From Planctomycetota bacterium (lineage in GTDB: Bacteria; Planctomycetota; SZUA-567; H5-PLA8), in the NCBI GenBank assembly GCA_016200135.1, contig JACQFI010000045.1, positions 55,668 through 119,667 on the forward strand: a stretch of 64,000 bases of DNA, given 5' to 3'. Position 1 is the first letter of the stretch; the number at the start of each line of letters is the position of its first letter. Of this stretch, positions 1-9,233 are shown one piece after another. The notes beneath the pieces were generated by a model that worked only from the letters and a program-made list of their open reading frames with translations, made no database searches and had not been told where the DNA came from. The position numbers and the translations under genes are program-made.

Positions 1-1356
1 GATCGCAGGATGGTCCTCGGGCAGTTCCACTTCCACATGGCTGTCCACGGGCGCGTCGAAGACGCTTTCGGCCTGCGCGCGCTCGCCCTTGCCGCGGCGC
101 AGCGTCCAGAGGCGCTCGACCGCGAAGCCGAACGGCTTCGGCAGCCCCGGGATGTCGATCTGCAGGCCGTCGTGGAGTTCAAGGTGCCTCGAAGTCCGAA
201 AGCGCAGCCGCGGCGACGCGGTGCCTTCGTCGAGCACCGTCTCGACCACGCCGATCGGCGTGCCGCGGTGGCTCGTCGAGTCGCGGTCCGCCACTTCTTT
301 ATCTTTGTGCGACTGGATGAACAGGCGCGTCCATGGCCGGCTGAAGACCGTCTGCATGTCGGCCTCGTACTCCGAGCGCGCGCCGGGCTCGATGCGCCCG
401 TCCAGCAGCCGCCGGTAATAGTTCGTCGTGGTTGCGGCATAGAGCGGGCTCTTCTTGCGTCCTTCGATCTTGAAACACGAGACGCCCGCCGCGCGCAGCG
501 ACGGCACGTGATCGGGCAGCGCTAGATCTTTCATCGAGAACGGATAACCGTGCGACGGATCGCGCTTCGTCGGCGTGCCGTCGCGGAGCGTGTTCGGCGC
601 GCCGGTGATGGTGTAACCGTCGCGGCAGGTGTACGCGCATTTGCCGCGGTTCCCGCTGCGCCCGATCGTCTGCGACGAAAAGAGGCAGAGGCCGCTGTAC
701 GAGTAGCAGAGCGCCCCGTGGATGAAGACCTCGGTCTCGATGCCGGAAGCGGCGGTGATCTCGCGGATCTCTTCGAACGTGAGTTCGCGCGCCAGCACCA
801 CGCGCTTGAAGCCCATGCGCCGCAGCGTCTCCGCGCCCGCGCGGTTGTGCACGGCCAGTTGCGTGCTCGCGTGCAGCTCGATCTCGGGGAAGTGCTCGCG
901 TACGATCCGGTAGACGCCCAAGTCCTGGACGATCAGCGCGTCCACGCCAATGTCCGAGAGTGCCCCGAGCGCCTCGACCAGCTCTTCGAGTTCGTTCTGG
1001 AGGATCAGCGTGTTGACGGTGACGAAAACGCGCCGGCGCACCGGCTGCGCGTGCGCGAAGGCGGTGATCGCGTCCACGTCTTGCAGTGAGAAGTTCTCGG
1101 CCTCGGCGCGCGCGGAAAACTTCTTCAGACCCAGGTAGACCGCGTCCGCGCCGTAGTGGAAGGCCGCGTAACCCGCGTCGGGCCCGCCGGCCGGAGCGAG
1201 CAGTTCCGCCGGGCGCGCCGCGCTCGGCGTCTCAAGCTGCGGGACAAGGAGCGGTTCTTCGGGCGCGTGCGGGTTGTACTCGCCTTGCGGCGCTGCGGGT
1301 TCGGGCGGGGCCTCGGCGTTCGCGGCGCCTTGGCCGGACAAACGGGCGTCACTCAT
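1..1356 (-). CDS. U32 family peptidase (partial, C-terminus off the left edge)
   Basis: The first 452 residues lie in the window; the 3' end is outside. After a ~45-residue Pro/Ala-rich leader, the TIM-barrel start 'ELLAPAGG' (about residues 51-58) and 'YGADAVYLGL' are typical of U32 (collagenase-like) peptidases. The U32 signature E-x-F-x2-G-A-x-C-x4-G-x-C is seen as EVFIHGALCYSYSGLC at about residues 207-222. Some family members are hydroxylation or tRNA-modification factors (RlhA, TrhP) rather than proteases, so the name does not fix the function. The ATG start overlaps the stop of the upstream TPR protein by 8 bases (ATGAGTGA), which suggests translational coupling. There is no signal peptide, so the protein is probably cytoplasmic, unlike its exported operon neighbours. 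Confidence 0.88.
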   Translation of the reverse strand, partial: MSDARLSGQGAANAEAPPEPAAPQGEYNPHAPEEPLLVPQLETPSAARPAELLAPAGGPDAGYAAFHYGADAVYLGLKKFSARAEAENFSLQDVDAITAFAHAQPVRRRVFVTVNTLILQNELEELVEALGALSDIGVDALIVQDLGVYRIVREHFPEIELHASTQLAVHNRAGAETLRRMGFKRVVLARELTFEEIREITAASGIETEVFIHGALCYSYSGLCLFSSQTIGRSGNRGKCAYTCRDGYTITGAPNTLRDGTPTKRDPSHGYPFSMKDLALPDHVPSLRAAGVSCFKIEGRKKSPLYAATTTNYYRRLLDGRIEPGARSEYEADMQTVFSRPWTRLFIQSHKDKEVADRDSTSHRGTPIGVVETVLDEGTASPRLRFRTSRHLELHDGLQIDIPGLPKPFGFAVERLWTLRRGKGERAQAESVFDAPVDSHVEVELPEDHPAI

Positions 1357-4300
1357 TGTTCTTTACGTCGTTCGCGGCCTTCGGCGGCGCGGGTGGCCCT
1401 TCTTTGGCTTGGGCGGCCGCGGCCGGTTCGGCGGGCTTGCCTTGCTTCTCCTGCTCCTTCTTCTCGTCCAGTTCGTCGCCGTTGCTCGCGTATCCAATCG
1501 AAAGGAAGGTCCGCGGCGCGGCCGTAAAGCCCGGATAGGAGATCTTGGAATACGCGACGCGCTGCCGCTCGACTTCGGCGATCAGGTTCAGAAATTCCAT
1601 CAGCTTGGGATATTTGTCCGGCGTCACGCGCTGCATGGGGACGAGGAACGAGCGGTTGCACGTCAGGCGCCCGCCCTTGACGTTGAAGTCCGCGATGTAG
1701 AAGCCGAACTCCGTGCAGAAGAACGCGTCGTCGGGCACCTCCGTCCAGCCGTAACCGTGCGGCAGGTCGTACGAGACCGAATTGTCGAGTTCGCTGTACT
1801 CCTGTTTAATGAGCAGGTCGTGGATGCGCTCGGGTGGGCCCATCAATTCCAGCAAGAACGCTGGCGCGCGGAACGGCTGCAAAAAGAGCGACGCCTCCGC
1901 GGGTGCGGCGAGGTCCTTCACCAGCCCCGTATAGGCGAAGCAAAGTGGGTCGGCCGGGTTGTCCTTGCCTTCGACGCGGATCGCCGGTTCTTCCAGTTTG
2001 GGCCAAAAGCGCCGCACGATGCCTTCGCGCACCTGGTCCGCCTTGCGCGGGTCGTCGAGGAACTGGCGCACTTGTCCGCCGACGAATCCGAAAAGCTGGA
2101 GCGTGCCTTTCACGTGCCCTTGGCCCTGCGCGTCCAGGGTCACGTTCATCCGGTGATCGGCGGTTACCTTGCCCTGGGCTTCTCCATCGACGCGCTTGAT
2201 GCGCACGCCTTCGTCGGTGGCGACCAGCGCCAAGCGCCCCGGCTGTCCGTCGAAGAGATCGCCCGCGTTAAAGTATTTCGAAGGCTGCCCCGCGAACTGC
2301 ATCCAAACGTCGGTTCCGCGTGCGGGTTCGAGCACCATCATCCGCCCCGAGCCACCGAAAGAGGCGAAGTACCCGGGCTCCCACTCGCGTTTGGCGTTCT
2401 TTGTGCGCCAGACCTGGCCGGGCACGTAGGAGCCGTTTACCAGCGCCTCGGTGACCGGCAGGCCCGCGGACTGGCACATCGCCAGGGCCAACTCTGTCAT
2501 CTGGCCCGTGTTGCCCGAGCGCAGCGTCCACACGTCCTCGAGAGAGTTCGCTTCCTTGCCCGGCTGGATGTTCGAGCGCACCCACTCGACGATCGCGCGG
2601 AACTTCGCTTCTTCGCCCTTCGGCTGCGCCGTCAGGGTCTGCGCCTGCGCCGCGGCTGGCTCCGGCAGGAAGTACTTCGTGCGGCGCGTAAGCCAGCCCG
2701 TGGCGCGGAAACGGTTCTCCGGCGACTCGATAAAGATTAGTGGTATCACTTCCTGATCGTTCTCCACCGGCATGAACGGCTCGACCTTGATGCCCTCCAC
2801 CTGCTTGTTCGTCCACTGGTAGACGGTGTAGCCCTCGGGCCCGGGCAGGATCTTCTCGTCGATTAGTTCCGGGCAGACCTTGCGGATGGTGAGTTTGCTG
2901 TTCTTTGGGACCATCACGACCCAGCGCGAGACCGCGCGCGGGGCGTCGAGCGCCATGAAGTTGAAGGCCGCGTTAAGCCGCGGCTCGTCTTCGTCCGCGT
3001 CCTCGTTCATTAAGTAGGCGTGTTCGAGAATCGAGCCGGGGCCGACCTTGTAGAAACTCGCGGACTTCACGAGGTCGAAGTCGTGCACGTTTGTCGGCTG
3101 GTAGATCGAGCCGTCCGGGTTCAGCGTACGGATGAAGACCACGTCCTGCCGCTGCGCGCGCACGATCGTCTCCGAGAGCTCTCCGATGCCTTCGTTGTTG
3201 ATCACCTTCTGCGCGATGTGGACGTAGGACTCGCGCGAGAGGTCCGGGAGGATCTTCGTGACCATGAAGTCTACGATCCAGGCGTGGTTCGAACGCGGGT
3301 AGTTATCCTGGTTGAACTTGGACGTGTCGATCGCGGCGACTTGAACGTCGTAGGGCGCCCACCAGTCCAGCTTCTCTTTGCCTTCTAGTTCCCGCAGGCG
3401 CCTGCGCGCGGCGTAATCGCCGGGATGCTCCTTTAGGTGCTTCCGCAGCAGGTCTTTCGCTTCCTCATCCTTGCCCATGCGCAGGCTCAGGTCTACGAGC
3501 GTGTGCAGCGCGTCGGTGTTCTTTGGCTTGGCGGCCAGCATCTTCTTACGCAGTTCGTAGGCGCCGTTGAGGTCGCCCTTTTCCGCCAGCAGTTCCGCGC
3601 GCGTCTCCTGAAAATCCTCCGCACGTTCGGGATAGTTCTTCTCCTGTTCCGCCAGGAGCTTCTCGGCCACGTCGTACTTGCCCAGCGTGACGAAGCGCGT
3701 GTACTCCTGCATGGGCAGTTCCTGGCCCAGCGCGCGCATCTTCTCCCGCAGTTCGCGCCCGCGCACGCGGTTCCCCTGCGTCTCATGGAAGCGCGCCAGC
3801 GAGCCCAGGTACGCCGCGTCCAGTTCCGCGGCTTTCTCCAATTGCCGTTCGGACTGCACAGGCAGGCGCTTCTCGAGGTACATCTGCCCGAGCCGCTCCT
3901 GCGCCAGCGCTGACTTGGGATGCGCGTCAGCGCAGGCCTTGATCATGTCGAACGCCTGATCTTTCAGGCCGCGGTCGGCGTAGAAGTAGTACAGGCCCAG
4001 CAGGTGCTGGTGCGCTTTGGGAACCTTCTCCAGGGCGCGCTCGCGCAGTTGCCGCGCATCTTCGGCGTTGCGCGAATCCGTGTGGCCCGCGCTGCGGCCG
4101 GCGGCGGCGAGAATTACCGCGCCCTGGTCCAGCGGCCCGATGCTGTCGGGGAAACTGCCCACCAGCGTGCGCGCGATCGCCTCCCGCGCCGGCACGTCGT
4201 TCTCTTGCTGCGCCGAAAGGTCCAACCAGATCGCCTGCGCGGCGCTCAAGCTGCCGTTTAGCGCGACGCCGCGCAGCCCCTTGGCGCGTTCTTCAGGCGC

Positions 4301-5485
4301 CAGCGGCTCCAGGAACTTCGCCGCCGACATCCCCGTCGTCTCTTCCGAAAAGAGGTACCCGCGCAGCGCTACGACTTCATGCGCGGCCAGCGCGTTCGCG
4401 TCGAGCGACTTAACGCTTACGCCCTGCGCGGGGGCGTAATTCGCATCGAAGACGCGCACCACCAGATCTGCGGCGAACGGCAGCTTGACCAGCAGCGGGT
4501 TCGCGCCCTTGCGCAGTTGCGTCTTCAGGATCGGCGTCTCGCGGATGTACTGCTTGTCCATCGTCTCCTGGTAGATGGGCACGCCGCGCAGGAACGCGCG
4601 CGTACCGTACGGTGCGCCCAGCACCAGCAGTATCTCCTGGTCGGACTCGCTCTCCAGATTCGTGAACGCGTAGACGATCCCGCGCTCGTCCGGCAGCAGG
4701 CGCCGCACGTCCAACGAACGCATGTTGGCCTTTACGTCGCGGAGCACCTTCACCGGCTTGCCGCGTTCGTCCTTAAAGGAGAGGTCCTTCAGCGCGCGCT
4801 CGGGCGCGAAGCGGCGGTCCATTTTGTTATTGCGGTCCTTCGTGCCGAACGAACCCGCCAGAAAAAGCCACGAATCGACATAGCCGAGGCCCTTCAATGC
4901 CTCGCGCGCTTCTGCGGGCTTGTCCATGCCCATGTATAGGCTGGCCAGAATGTCGCGCAGCGAGGCGCGCACTGCCGGCCCGGCTTTCTCGGACGTCTCT
5001 TTCAGGACTGCGATCAGGTCCGCTCGAGACTCGGTGTAGGCCAGCGTGTCCATCGCGCGCATGGCGATCAGCCCGCAGAGCGGCTTGTCCGTCGAGGCCC
5101 CGATCATGCGCAGGTTGAACTTCTGCGCCTCGCCATAGCGCCCGCCGGCGATGCACACAGCGCGCAGGCCCTCCAGCGTCTCCAGATCGCTTGGGGTTTG
5201 TCCAAGCGCGTCGTTAAACGCCTTCTCCGCGCCCTCCAAGTCGTTCTTGAGGAACGTCTCCCAGCCTGCGCGGCCGGGGCCTTCCGGAATCTTGTACGGA
5301 TGCTCGGGCTTATCGATCTGCAGCGGACGCGGCTTGGGGGCTTCCTTCTTCTCGGCGGGCTGTTCGTCCGGCGGCGGATCCTGCTCTTCTTCGGCGGGAA
5401 GGCGTGTTGCGAATGCGTTCACGAGAAGGGCCGACGCGGCCGCAAGCAGCAGGCCGAACCGCCGGAAGGACGCCGTAAAATACAT
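1349..5485 (-). CDS. Exported TPR / DUF3857 / transglutaminase-like protein, 1378 aa
   Basis: I chose the ATG at 5485 because GGGGAG lies about 10 nt upstream and it directly opens a signal peptide ('FRRFGLLLAAASALLVNAFA'); a TTG six codons upstream is possible but less likely. TPR-like helical repeats fill roughly residues 60-230 and 480-700. A DUF3857-like beta domain follows (about 730-880, around 'RESYVHIAQKVINNEG'), then a transglutaminase-like fold at about 950-1040. In the latter the usual R-x-G-x-C-G motif reads RSGNTGQM, so the catalytic Cys is Thr and the domain is probably non-catalytic. The DUF3857 plus transglutaminase pair is known from large exported proteins of Bacteroidetes and planctomycetes, of unclear function. 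It is fourth in a row of exported proteins and overlaps the U32 gene downstream. Confidence 0.85.
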   Translation of the reverse strand: MYFTASFRRFGLLLAAASALLVNAFATRLPAEEEQDPPPDEQPAEKKEAPKPRPLQIDKPEHPYKIPEGPGRAGWETFLKNDLEGAEKAFNDALGQTPSDLETLEGLRAVCIAGGRYGEAQKFNLRMIGASTDKPLCGLIAMRAMDTLAYTESRADLIAVLKETSEKAGPAVRASLRDILASLYMGMDKPAEAREALKGLGYVDSWLFLAGSFGTKDRNNKMDRRFAPERALKDLSFKDERGKPVKVLRDVKANMRSLDVRRLLPDERGIVYAFTNLESESDQEILLVLGAPYGTRAFLRGVPIYQETMDKQYIRETPILKTQLRKGANPLLVKLPFAADLVVRVFDANYAPAQGVSVKSLDANALAAHEVVALRGYLFSEETTGMSAAKFLEPLAPEERAKGLRGVALNGSLSAAQAIWLDLSAQQENDVPAREAIARTLVGSFPDSIGPLDQGAVILAAAGRSAGHTDSRNAEDARQLRERALEKVPKAHQHLLGLYYFYADRGLKDQAFDMIKACADAHPKSALAQERLGQMYLEKRLPVQSERQLEKAAELDAAYLGSLARFHETQGNRVRGRELREKMRALGQELPMQEYTRFVTLGKYDVAEKLLAEQEKNYPERAEDFQETRAELLAEKGDLNGAYELRKKMLAAKPKNTDALHTLVDLSLRMGKDEEAKDLLRKHLKEHPGDYAARRRLRELEGKEKLDWWAPYDVQVAAIDTSKFNQDNYPRSNHAWIVDFMVTKILPDLSRESYVHIAQKVINNEGIGELSETIVRAQRQDVVFIRTLNPDGSIYQPTNVHDFDLVKSASFYKVGPGSILEHAYLMNEDADEDEPRLNAAFNFMALDAPRAVSRWVVMVPKNSKLTIRKVCPELIDEKILPGPEGYTVYQWTNKQVEGIKVEPFMPVENDQEVIPLIFIESPENRFRATGWLTRRTKYFLPEPAAAQAQTLTAQPKGEEAKFRAIVEWVRSNIQPGKEANSLEDVWTLRSGNTGQMTELALAMCQSAGLPVTEALVNGSYVPGQVWRTKNAKREWEPGYFASFGGSGRMMVLEPARGTDVWMQFAGQPSKYFNAGDLFDGQPGRLALVATDEGVRIKRVDGEAQGKVTADHRMNVTLDAQGQGHVKGTLQLFGFVGGQVRQFLDDPRKADQVREGIVRRFWPKLEEPAIRVEGKDNPADPLCFAYTGLVKDLAAPAEASLFLQPFRAPAFLLELMGPPERIHDLLIKQEYSELDNSVSYDLPHGYGWTEVPDDAFFCTEFGFYIADFNVKGGRLTCNRSFLVPMQRVTPDKYPKLMEFLNLIAEVERQRVAYSKISYPGFTAAPRTFLSIGYASNGDELDEKKEQEKQGKPAEPAAAAQAKEGPPAPPKAANDVKNNE

Positions 5486-5568
5486 GCGCTGAGATCTCCC
5501 CAAAGGTTAGACGCGCAAAGCGGCCTCTACCCTAATGGGAAATGCATCAAATACCACTGCTGCGGGGC

Positions 5569-8070
5569 TCATCGCAGCTCTACCACGGCGCTCTCGGAAT
5601 ACTCCAGCTTCACCCGCACGATGCGGCGGTTCAGGCGGTCGCCAATGTAGGCCGCCTCGTCGCCCACCGTCACGGCTTGCACCCAGCAGAAGGGAATGGC
5701 CGGAACGGGCACCGCGCTCGTCGGGCCCGCCGAATCCTGGTTGCCGTAGCTCCCAAACGTGCAGAGTTCGTTGCCGTTGGTGTCGAGCACGCCCACGCGG
5801 AAGCGGCAGGCGTCCGGATAGAAGCTGCGCCCGAAGCTGTCCACGTCGAAGCGCGGCGACTCGCACTGGCAGATGTCCGGCGCGAAGTTCGGCGCGCGCC
5901 ACGACGGCACGCAACTGACGCCGGAGGCGATCCACTTCGCGCCTTTTACCTCGGTCGTGGCGCCCTGACTGTAACTGCACTCGGTCCCGCCCGAGCCCTT
6001 CTGGATCAGGCCGCCCTCCGGACCGAACTTCGCGATGCTCCCGTACATGTACGGGTAATAATTGACGCCACACACCGCGTCGGGATCCTTCGAGCCGTCG
6101 GGCAGCTTGCCTTTAAGGCCCTCCGGAAGCGGGTCCTTGCCGGGCCTTAGTCCCAGCGCGAGGTACACGTTGCCGCGGTAATCGGTCCGCACCGAATTCA
6201 GGCTGCGGATGTCGGCGTCGATGAGCTTCTCGTTCTTCACCGTCCCGTCCGGCCCGAACATCGCCAGTGCGTTGAACTGCGTGAGCACCGGCTTCTGATA
6301 GAGCAGGTAGACGTTCCCGTGTGCATCGGCCGTGACGCCGCGGGCATGCAGGCGCAGGCTGCCGTCATTGAGAATGGTCATCAGTCCCGCCCCTCCGAAG
6401 GCGGCCTGCTTGAGGTCCGGGCTGAAGCGGGAGACGCCTCCAATGTGATGAACGTAAAGAAAGCCGTCCATCCCGGCCGCCAGAACCGCGCCTAGAGCTC
6501 CGACATTAGGCGGAAGGATCGGACGGATGGCGTCGTTCTTGCCCGTGCGCCCGTCATAGCGCGCGCCGAAGCCCACGTAGAGCTGCTCGTGCTCGCGGTC
6601 CAGGCTGAGCTCGCGCAGCGCGCCGACGCTGTCCCCTTTGTTTTCTGGCAGAGCATTGACATCCACCTTATCGCCGAACGCCGAGCCCTTGTCCTCAATG
6701 CGCAGCAGGGCGAACTTGGTGTACCCGCCATCGTGCGAACCGAACCACAGCACCGTCGGCTCGGCCGAGTCGTCCAGCGCCATGGATACGCGGTGGCCGT
6801 CGTGCTTGAAGGTCGGGATCGTGGTCCTGGTGATTGGTTCGGCGTCCTTCCACGACTTGAACTTCAGCACATCCGCGATGCCCGGGCCCCCCAGCACGTA
6901 AAGCGCGCCGGTCTTGCGGCTGACCGCCACGCGCTCGGGCTTCGGCGTCTTGAGCACGCCCAGCAGCGAGCCGTCCGGCTTGAATACGGCCACGCGGTCG
7001 TTGCCCTTGTCTGCGACGAACAGATTGCCGTCTTTGTCCGAGCAGATTCCCTTGGGATCGTTGAGTGCCAAGTCTCCTTTGGCCTCTTTGCCCCCAAGGA
7101 ACGGCGTGGCCTCCTTGTCCTCCCAGGTGAATCTGTAGATCACGTTCACAGGCTTGCCGTAGTGATCTTTGGCGGTGCGCACGTCGGAGGCGTATAGCGT
7201 CTTCTCATCGGGCGACATCGCTAACGTGGCCGAGACGCCGCCGGAGAAGATCTTGGTTTTAACCGGGCCGTCTGTAGGCACGCTGCCGTCAGCATTGATC
7301 ACCAAGAGGTGAATCGGCCCGGCCTGCGCGTAGCGCGTGTACTCCATGCGCCCGACGAAGGCCACCCGCCCGTCGGACGTCGCTAGGGCGTCGTGATTCT
7401 CGTTCTCGCCGGCTCCGGGGATGAACGAGCGCGTCTCGGCCTGGTAGATGAAGGGAACTTTCGTGCCATCCACCTCAATGCGCTTCACGCCCTTCAGCTT
7501 CTCCTCCGGCACGTTCGCGGGGTAGGGCATGATCGTGCGGAGGTACTTGCCTTCGCGGCTGTACACGCTGCAAGCAATCGAGTTATCGCTCGGGTGGATG
7601 GTCCCGAAGGAGTAGAAGACGAATGCCTCGCCCTTTGGCCCGACCGCGATGGCCCGCACCGACGCCGGCAGGGCGCCCGGCGTGAAGCCGATCATCCTGT
7701 CGAAGCCGGCTTTCAGCCCCAACCCCACGCGCGCCTTGAACGGCCCGCTGCCGGCTGGCTTGCCGAGGTCGTTCATGCCGTCAAACTCGATGGATTGCTC
7801 CAGCGTGTTCGCCTTCAGCGGCTCCGGCGGGTTCTTTCCAAGAAGGCCGGCCACCAGGTGGCGGACCACTTTGCCGTTGGCGTCCTCGATGCTCATGGCC
7901 ACGTCGGTCTCGCGATCGACGGCGAAGGTGATGGTGTACTTCTCGCCCGCCTTGGCGACCGCCGGCTTCTTGGTAAAGGCCGGTGGCTTGGCCGCATCTC
8001 CGGCGAAAACGCCCGATGCTGCCGCCACCAAGAGCGCCAGCAGTCCGTCGTATGCTTTCGCCGTGCGCAT
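5569..8070 (-). CDS. Exported NHL/six-bladed beta-propeller protein, 833 aa
   Basis: The start has an AAAGGGGA Shine-Dalgarno and a signal peptide ending near 'GVFAGDA'. Residues ~35-130 look like an immunoglobulin-type domain of the FlgD-like kind ('EDANGKVVRHLVAGLLG'), common in front of propellers in planctomycetes. The remainder contains repeated blade motifs of the NHL type: 'GICSDKDGNLFVADKGNDRVAVFKPDG', cut here to its idea of D-x-x-G-N-x-F/Y-V-A-D-x-G-N-x-R (about residues 345-370), and similar strands later ('HGNVYLLYQ', 'RGNVYLALG'). A Cys-rich stretch near residues 690-750 could carry disulfides. It lies 22 nt after the second Kelch-like gene. NHL propellers often bind ligands or proteins; no catalytic motif is recognisable, so substrate and role are unknown. 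Confidence 0.85.
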   Translation of the reverse strand: MRTAKAYDGLLALLVAAASGVFAGDAAKPPAFTKKPAVAKAGEKYTITFAVDRETDVAMSIEDANGKVVRHLVAGLLGKNPPEPLKANTLEQSIEFDGMNDLGKPAGSGPFKARVGLGLKAGFDRMIGFTPGALPASVRAIAVGPKGEAFVFYSFGTIHPSDNSIACSVYSREGKYLRTIMPYPANVPEEKLKGVKRIEVDGTKVPFIYQAETRSFIPGAGENENHDALATSDGRVAFVGRMEYTRYAQAGPIHLLVINADGSVPTDGPVKTKIFSGGVSATLAMSPDEKTLYASDVRTAKDHYGKPVNVIYRFTWEDKEATPFLGGKEAKGDLALNDPKGICSDKDGNLFVADKGNDRVAVFKPDGSLLGVLKTPKPERVAVSRKTGALYVLGGPGIADVLKFKSWKDAEPITRTTIPTFKHDGHRVSMALDDSAEPTVLWFGSHDGGYTKFALLRIEDKGSAFGDKVDVNALPENKGDSVGALRELSLDREHEQLYVGFGARYDGRTGKNDAIRPILPPNVGALGAVLAAGMDGFLYVHHIGGVSRFSPDLKQAAFGGAGLMTILNDGSLRLHARGVTADAHGNVYLLYQKPVLTQFNALAMFGPDGTVKNEKLIDADIRSLNSVRTDYRGNVYLALGLRPGKDPLPEGLKGKLPDGSKDPDAVCGVNYYPYMYGSIAKFGPEGGLIQKGSGGTECSYSQGATTEVKGAKWIASGVSCVPSWRAPNFAPDICQCESPRFDVDSFGRSFYPDACRFRVGVLDTNGNELCTFGSYGNQDSAGPTSAVPVPAIPFCWVQAVTVGDEAAYIGDRLNRRIVRVKLEYSESAVVELR

Positions 8071-8092
8071 CCGCGTCCCCTTTCTGGCGTAC

Positions 8093-9220
8093 TTACTTCT
8101 TCAGCCGGAACGCCCACGTCTTGCAGCCGGCGATGAAGATGTACACGTTGTCCACCGGATCGTACGCCAGGCAGTGGAACGTCATCGTCCCCGGCTTCGC
8201 GCCCTGTAGCTCTTTTGAACTCCACTCGCTTTTTGCCGGATCGTAAAGGTAAACCTTGTTGTCCTTCACGCCGCCTGCGATCACCTTGTTCGCCGGGTCC
8301 CAGACGAACGCGCACTCCGACTCCGGCGGTTTCTCGCCGCTCGGCGTCAGCTTCGTGATCTTCGACTTGTTGAAGCTCTGCCGGTCCAGTTCCACCTTCC
8401 AGATCTCTTTCTTGTCCGGGATGCCGTACATGCACTGGTCAATCGGGCAGTAAACCAGCGTGCCCGAGTACGCCGTCACTTTGTACTTGTCGATGATGTC
8501 GTCGAGGATCTTCACCGTCTTGCGTGTCTCGGGGTCGAACATGAACAGGCCCTGTCCAGCTTGCGCGATGACCTTCTTCGAGACCGGATCGTACTCCGAG
8601 GCCGCGCCGTATCCGCCGAACGGATTGTCAAAGTGCTCCCACTTGCCCGTCGCGAAGTCGTACGCGCCACCGCCTCCGCCGAAATAACCGATCCCCGGCG
8701 CCACCGACGACGGCCCGCAGCCCGTGCGCAGCAGCAGGAACTCCTTGCGATGGTCCGGCACGATCAGCAGATCGTACGTGTGCCGGCCGATGGGGCGGGG
8801 GTAGGGGCCCTCGCCGCCGCTCTTCCAGAAAGAGTTCTCCAGGTTCTCCGGCTTGTAGAACTTCGACGGCGTGGGCTTGTAGAGCGCCGACCACGTCAGC
8901 GTCCCAAAGTCGAACGCGTAGATCGTGTCCGTGAACGTCGTCGCGTGCCCGCCGCCGAACATCAGGATGCGGTGGTTATGCATGTCGTAGGTCATGCCGC
9001 TGTAGTCGGTCACGCGGTTGGCGCTGCCTTCGCCCTCGCCCTCGGGGCTCTCCAGCTTCAGCGCGCCGAGTTCGATGGCCGTGTTGTCCGCCAGCGCCGC
9101 CAGTTTTGGATTGGGCACTCTTGCCGGTGTTTTTGCGGGCGCTTCCGCGGTCCGCGCCGACGCTGTGGCAAGTAGTACGATTCCGCACAGTGCGGCCGGT
9201 ACGGCGCTCCGGATGTTCAT
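8093..9220 (-). CDS. Exported Kelch/galactose-oxidase-like propeller, 375 aa
   Basis: The start is the ATG at 9220, preceded by GAGGAGG and opening a signal peptide ('VPAALCGIVLLATASARTAEA'); an upstream in-frame start would add 28 residues with no leader character. Kelch-like blade motifs are visible: 'HNHRILMFGGGHA', 'YFGGGGGAYDFATGKWEHFDNP', 'DPVSKKVIAQAG', 'YDPAKSEWSS', each combining a Gly-Gly or G-G-G turn with a following Tyr/Trp strand. It is a diverged paralogue of the next gene upstream (9234-10337), from which it is separated by 13 nt, so the pair probably arose by tandem duplication. Galactose-oxidase catalytic copper ligands are not identifiable, so an enzymatic role is not supported; carbohydrate or surface binding is a guess from context. 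Confidence 0.85.
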   Translation of the reverse strand: MNIRSAVPAALCGIVLLATASARTAEAPAKTPARVPNPKLAALADNTAIELGALKLESPEGEGEGSANRVTDYSGMTYDMHNHRILMFGGGHATTFTDTIYAFDFGTLTWSALYKPTPSKFYKPENLENSFWKSGGEGPYPRPIGRHTYDLLIVPDHRKEFLLLRTGCGPSSVAPGIGYFGGGGGAYDFATGKWEHFDNPFGGYGAASEYDPVSKKVIAQAGQGLFMFDPETRKTVKILDDIIDKYKVTAYSGTLVYCPIDQCMYGIPDKKEIWKVELDRQSFNKSKITKLTPSGEKPPESECAFVWDPANKVIAGGVKDNKVYLYDPAKSEWSSKELQGAKPGTMTFHCLAYDPVDNVYIFIAGCKTWAFRLKK

Positions 9221-9233
9221 GGTGCGATCCTCC

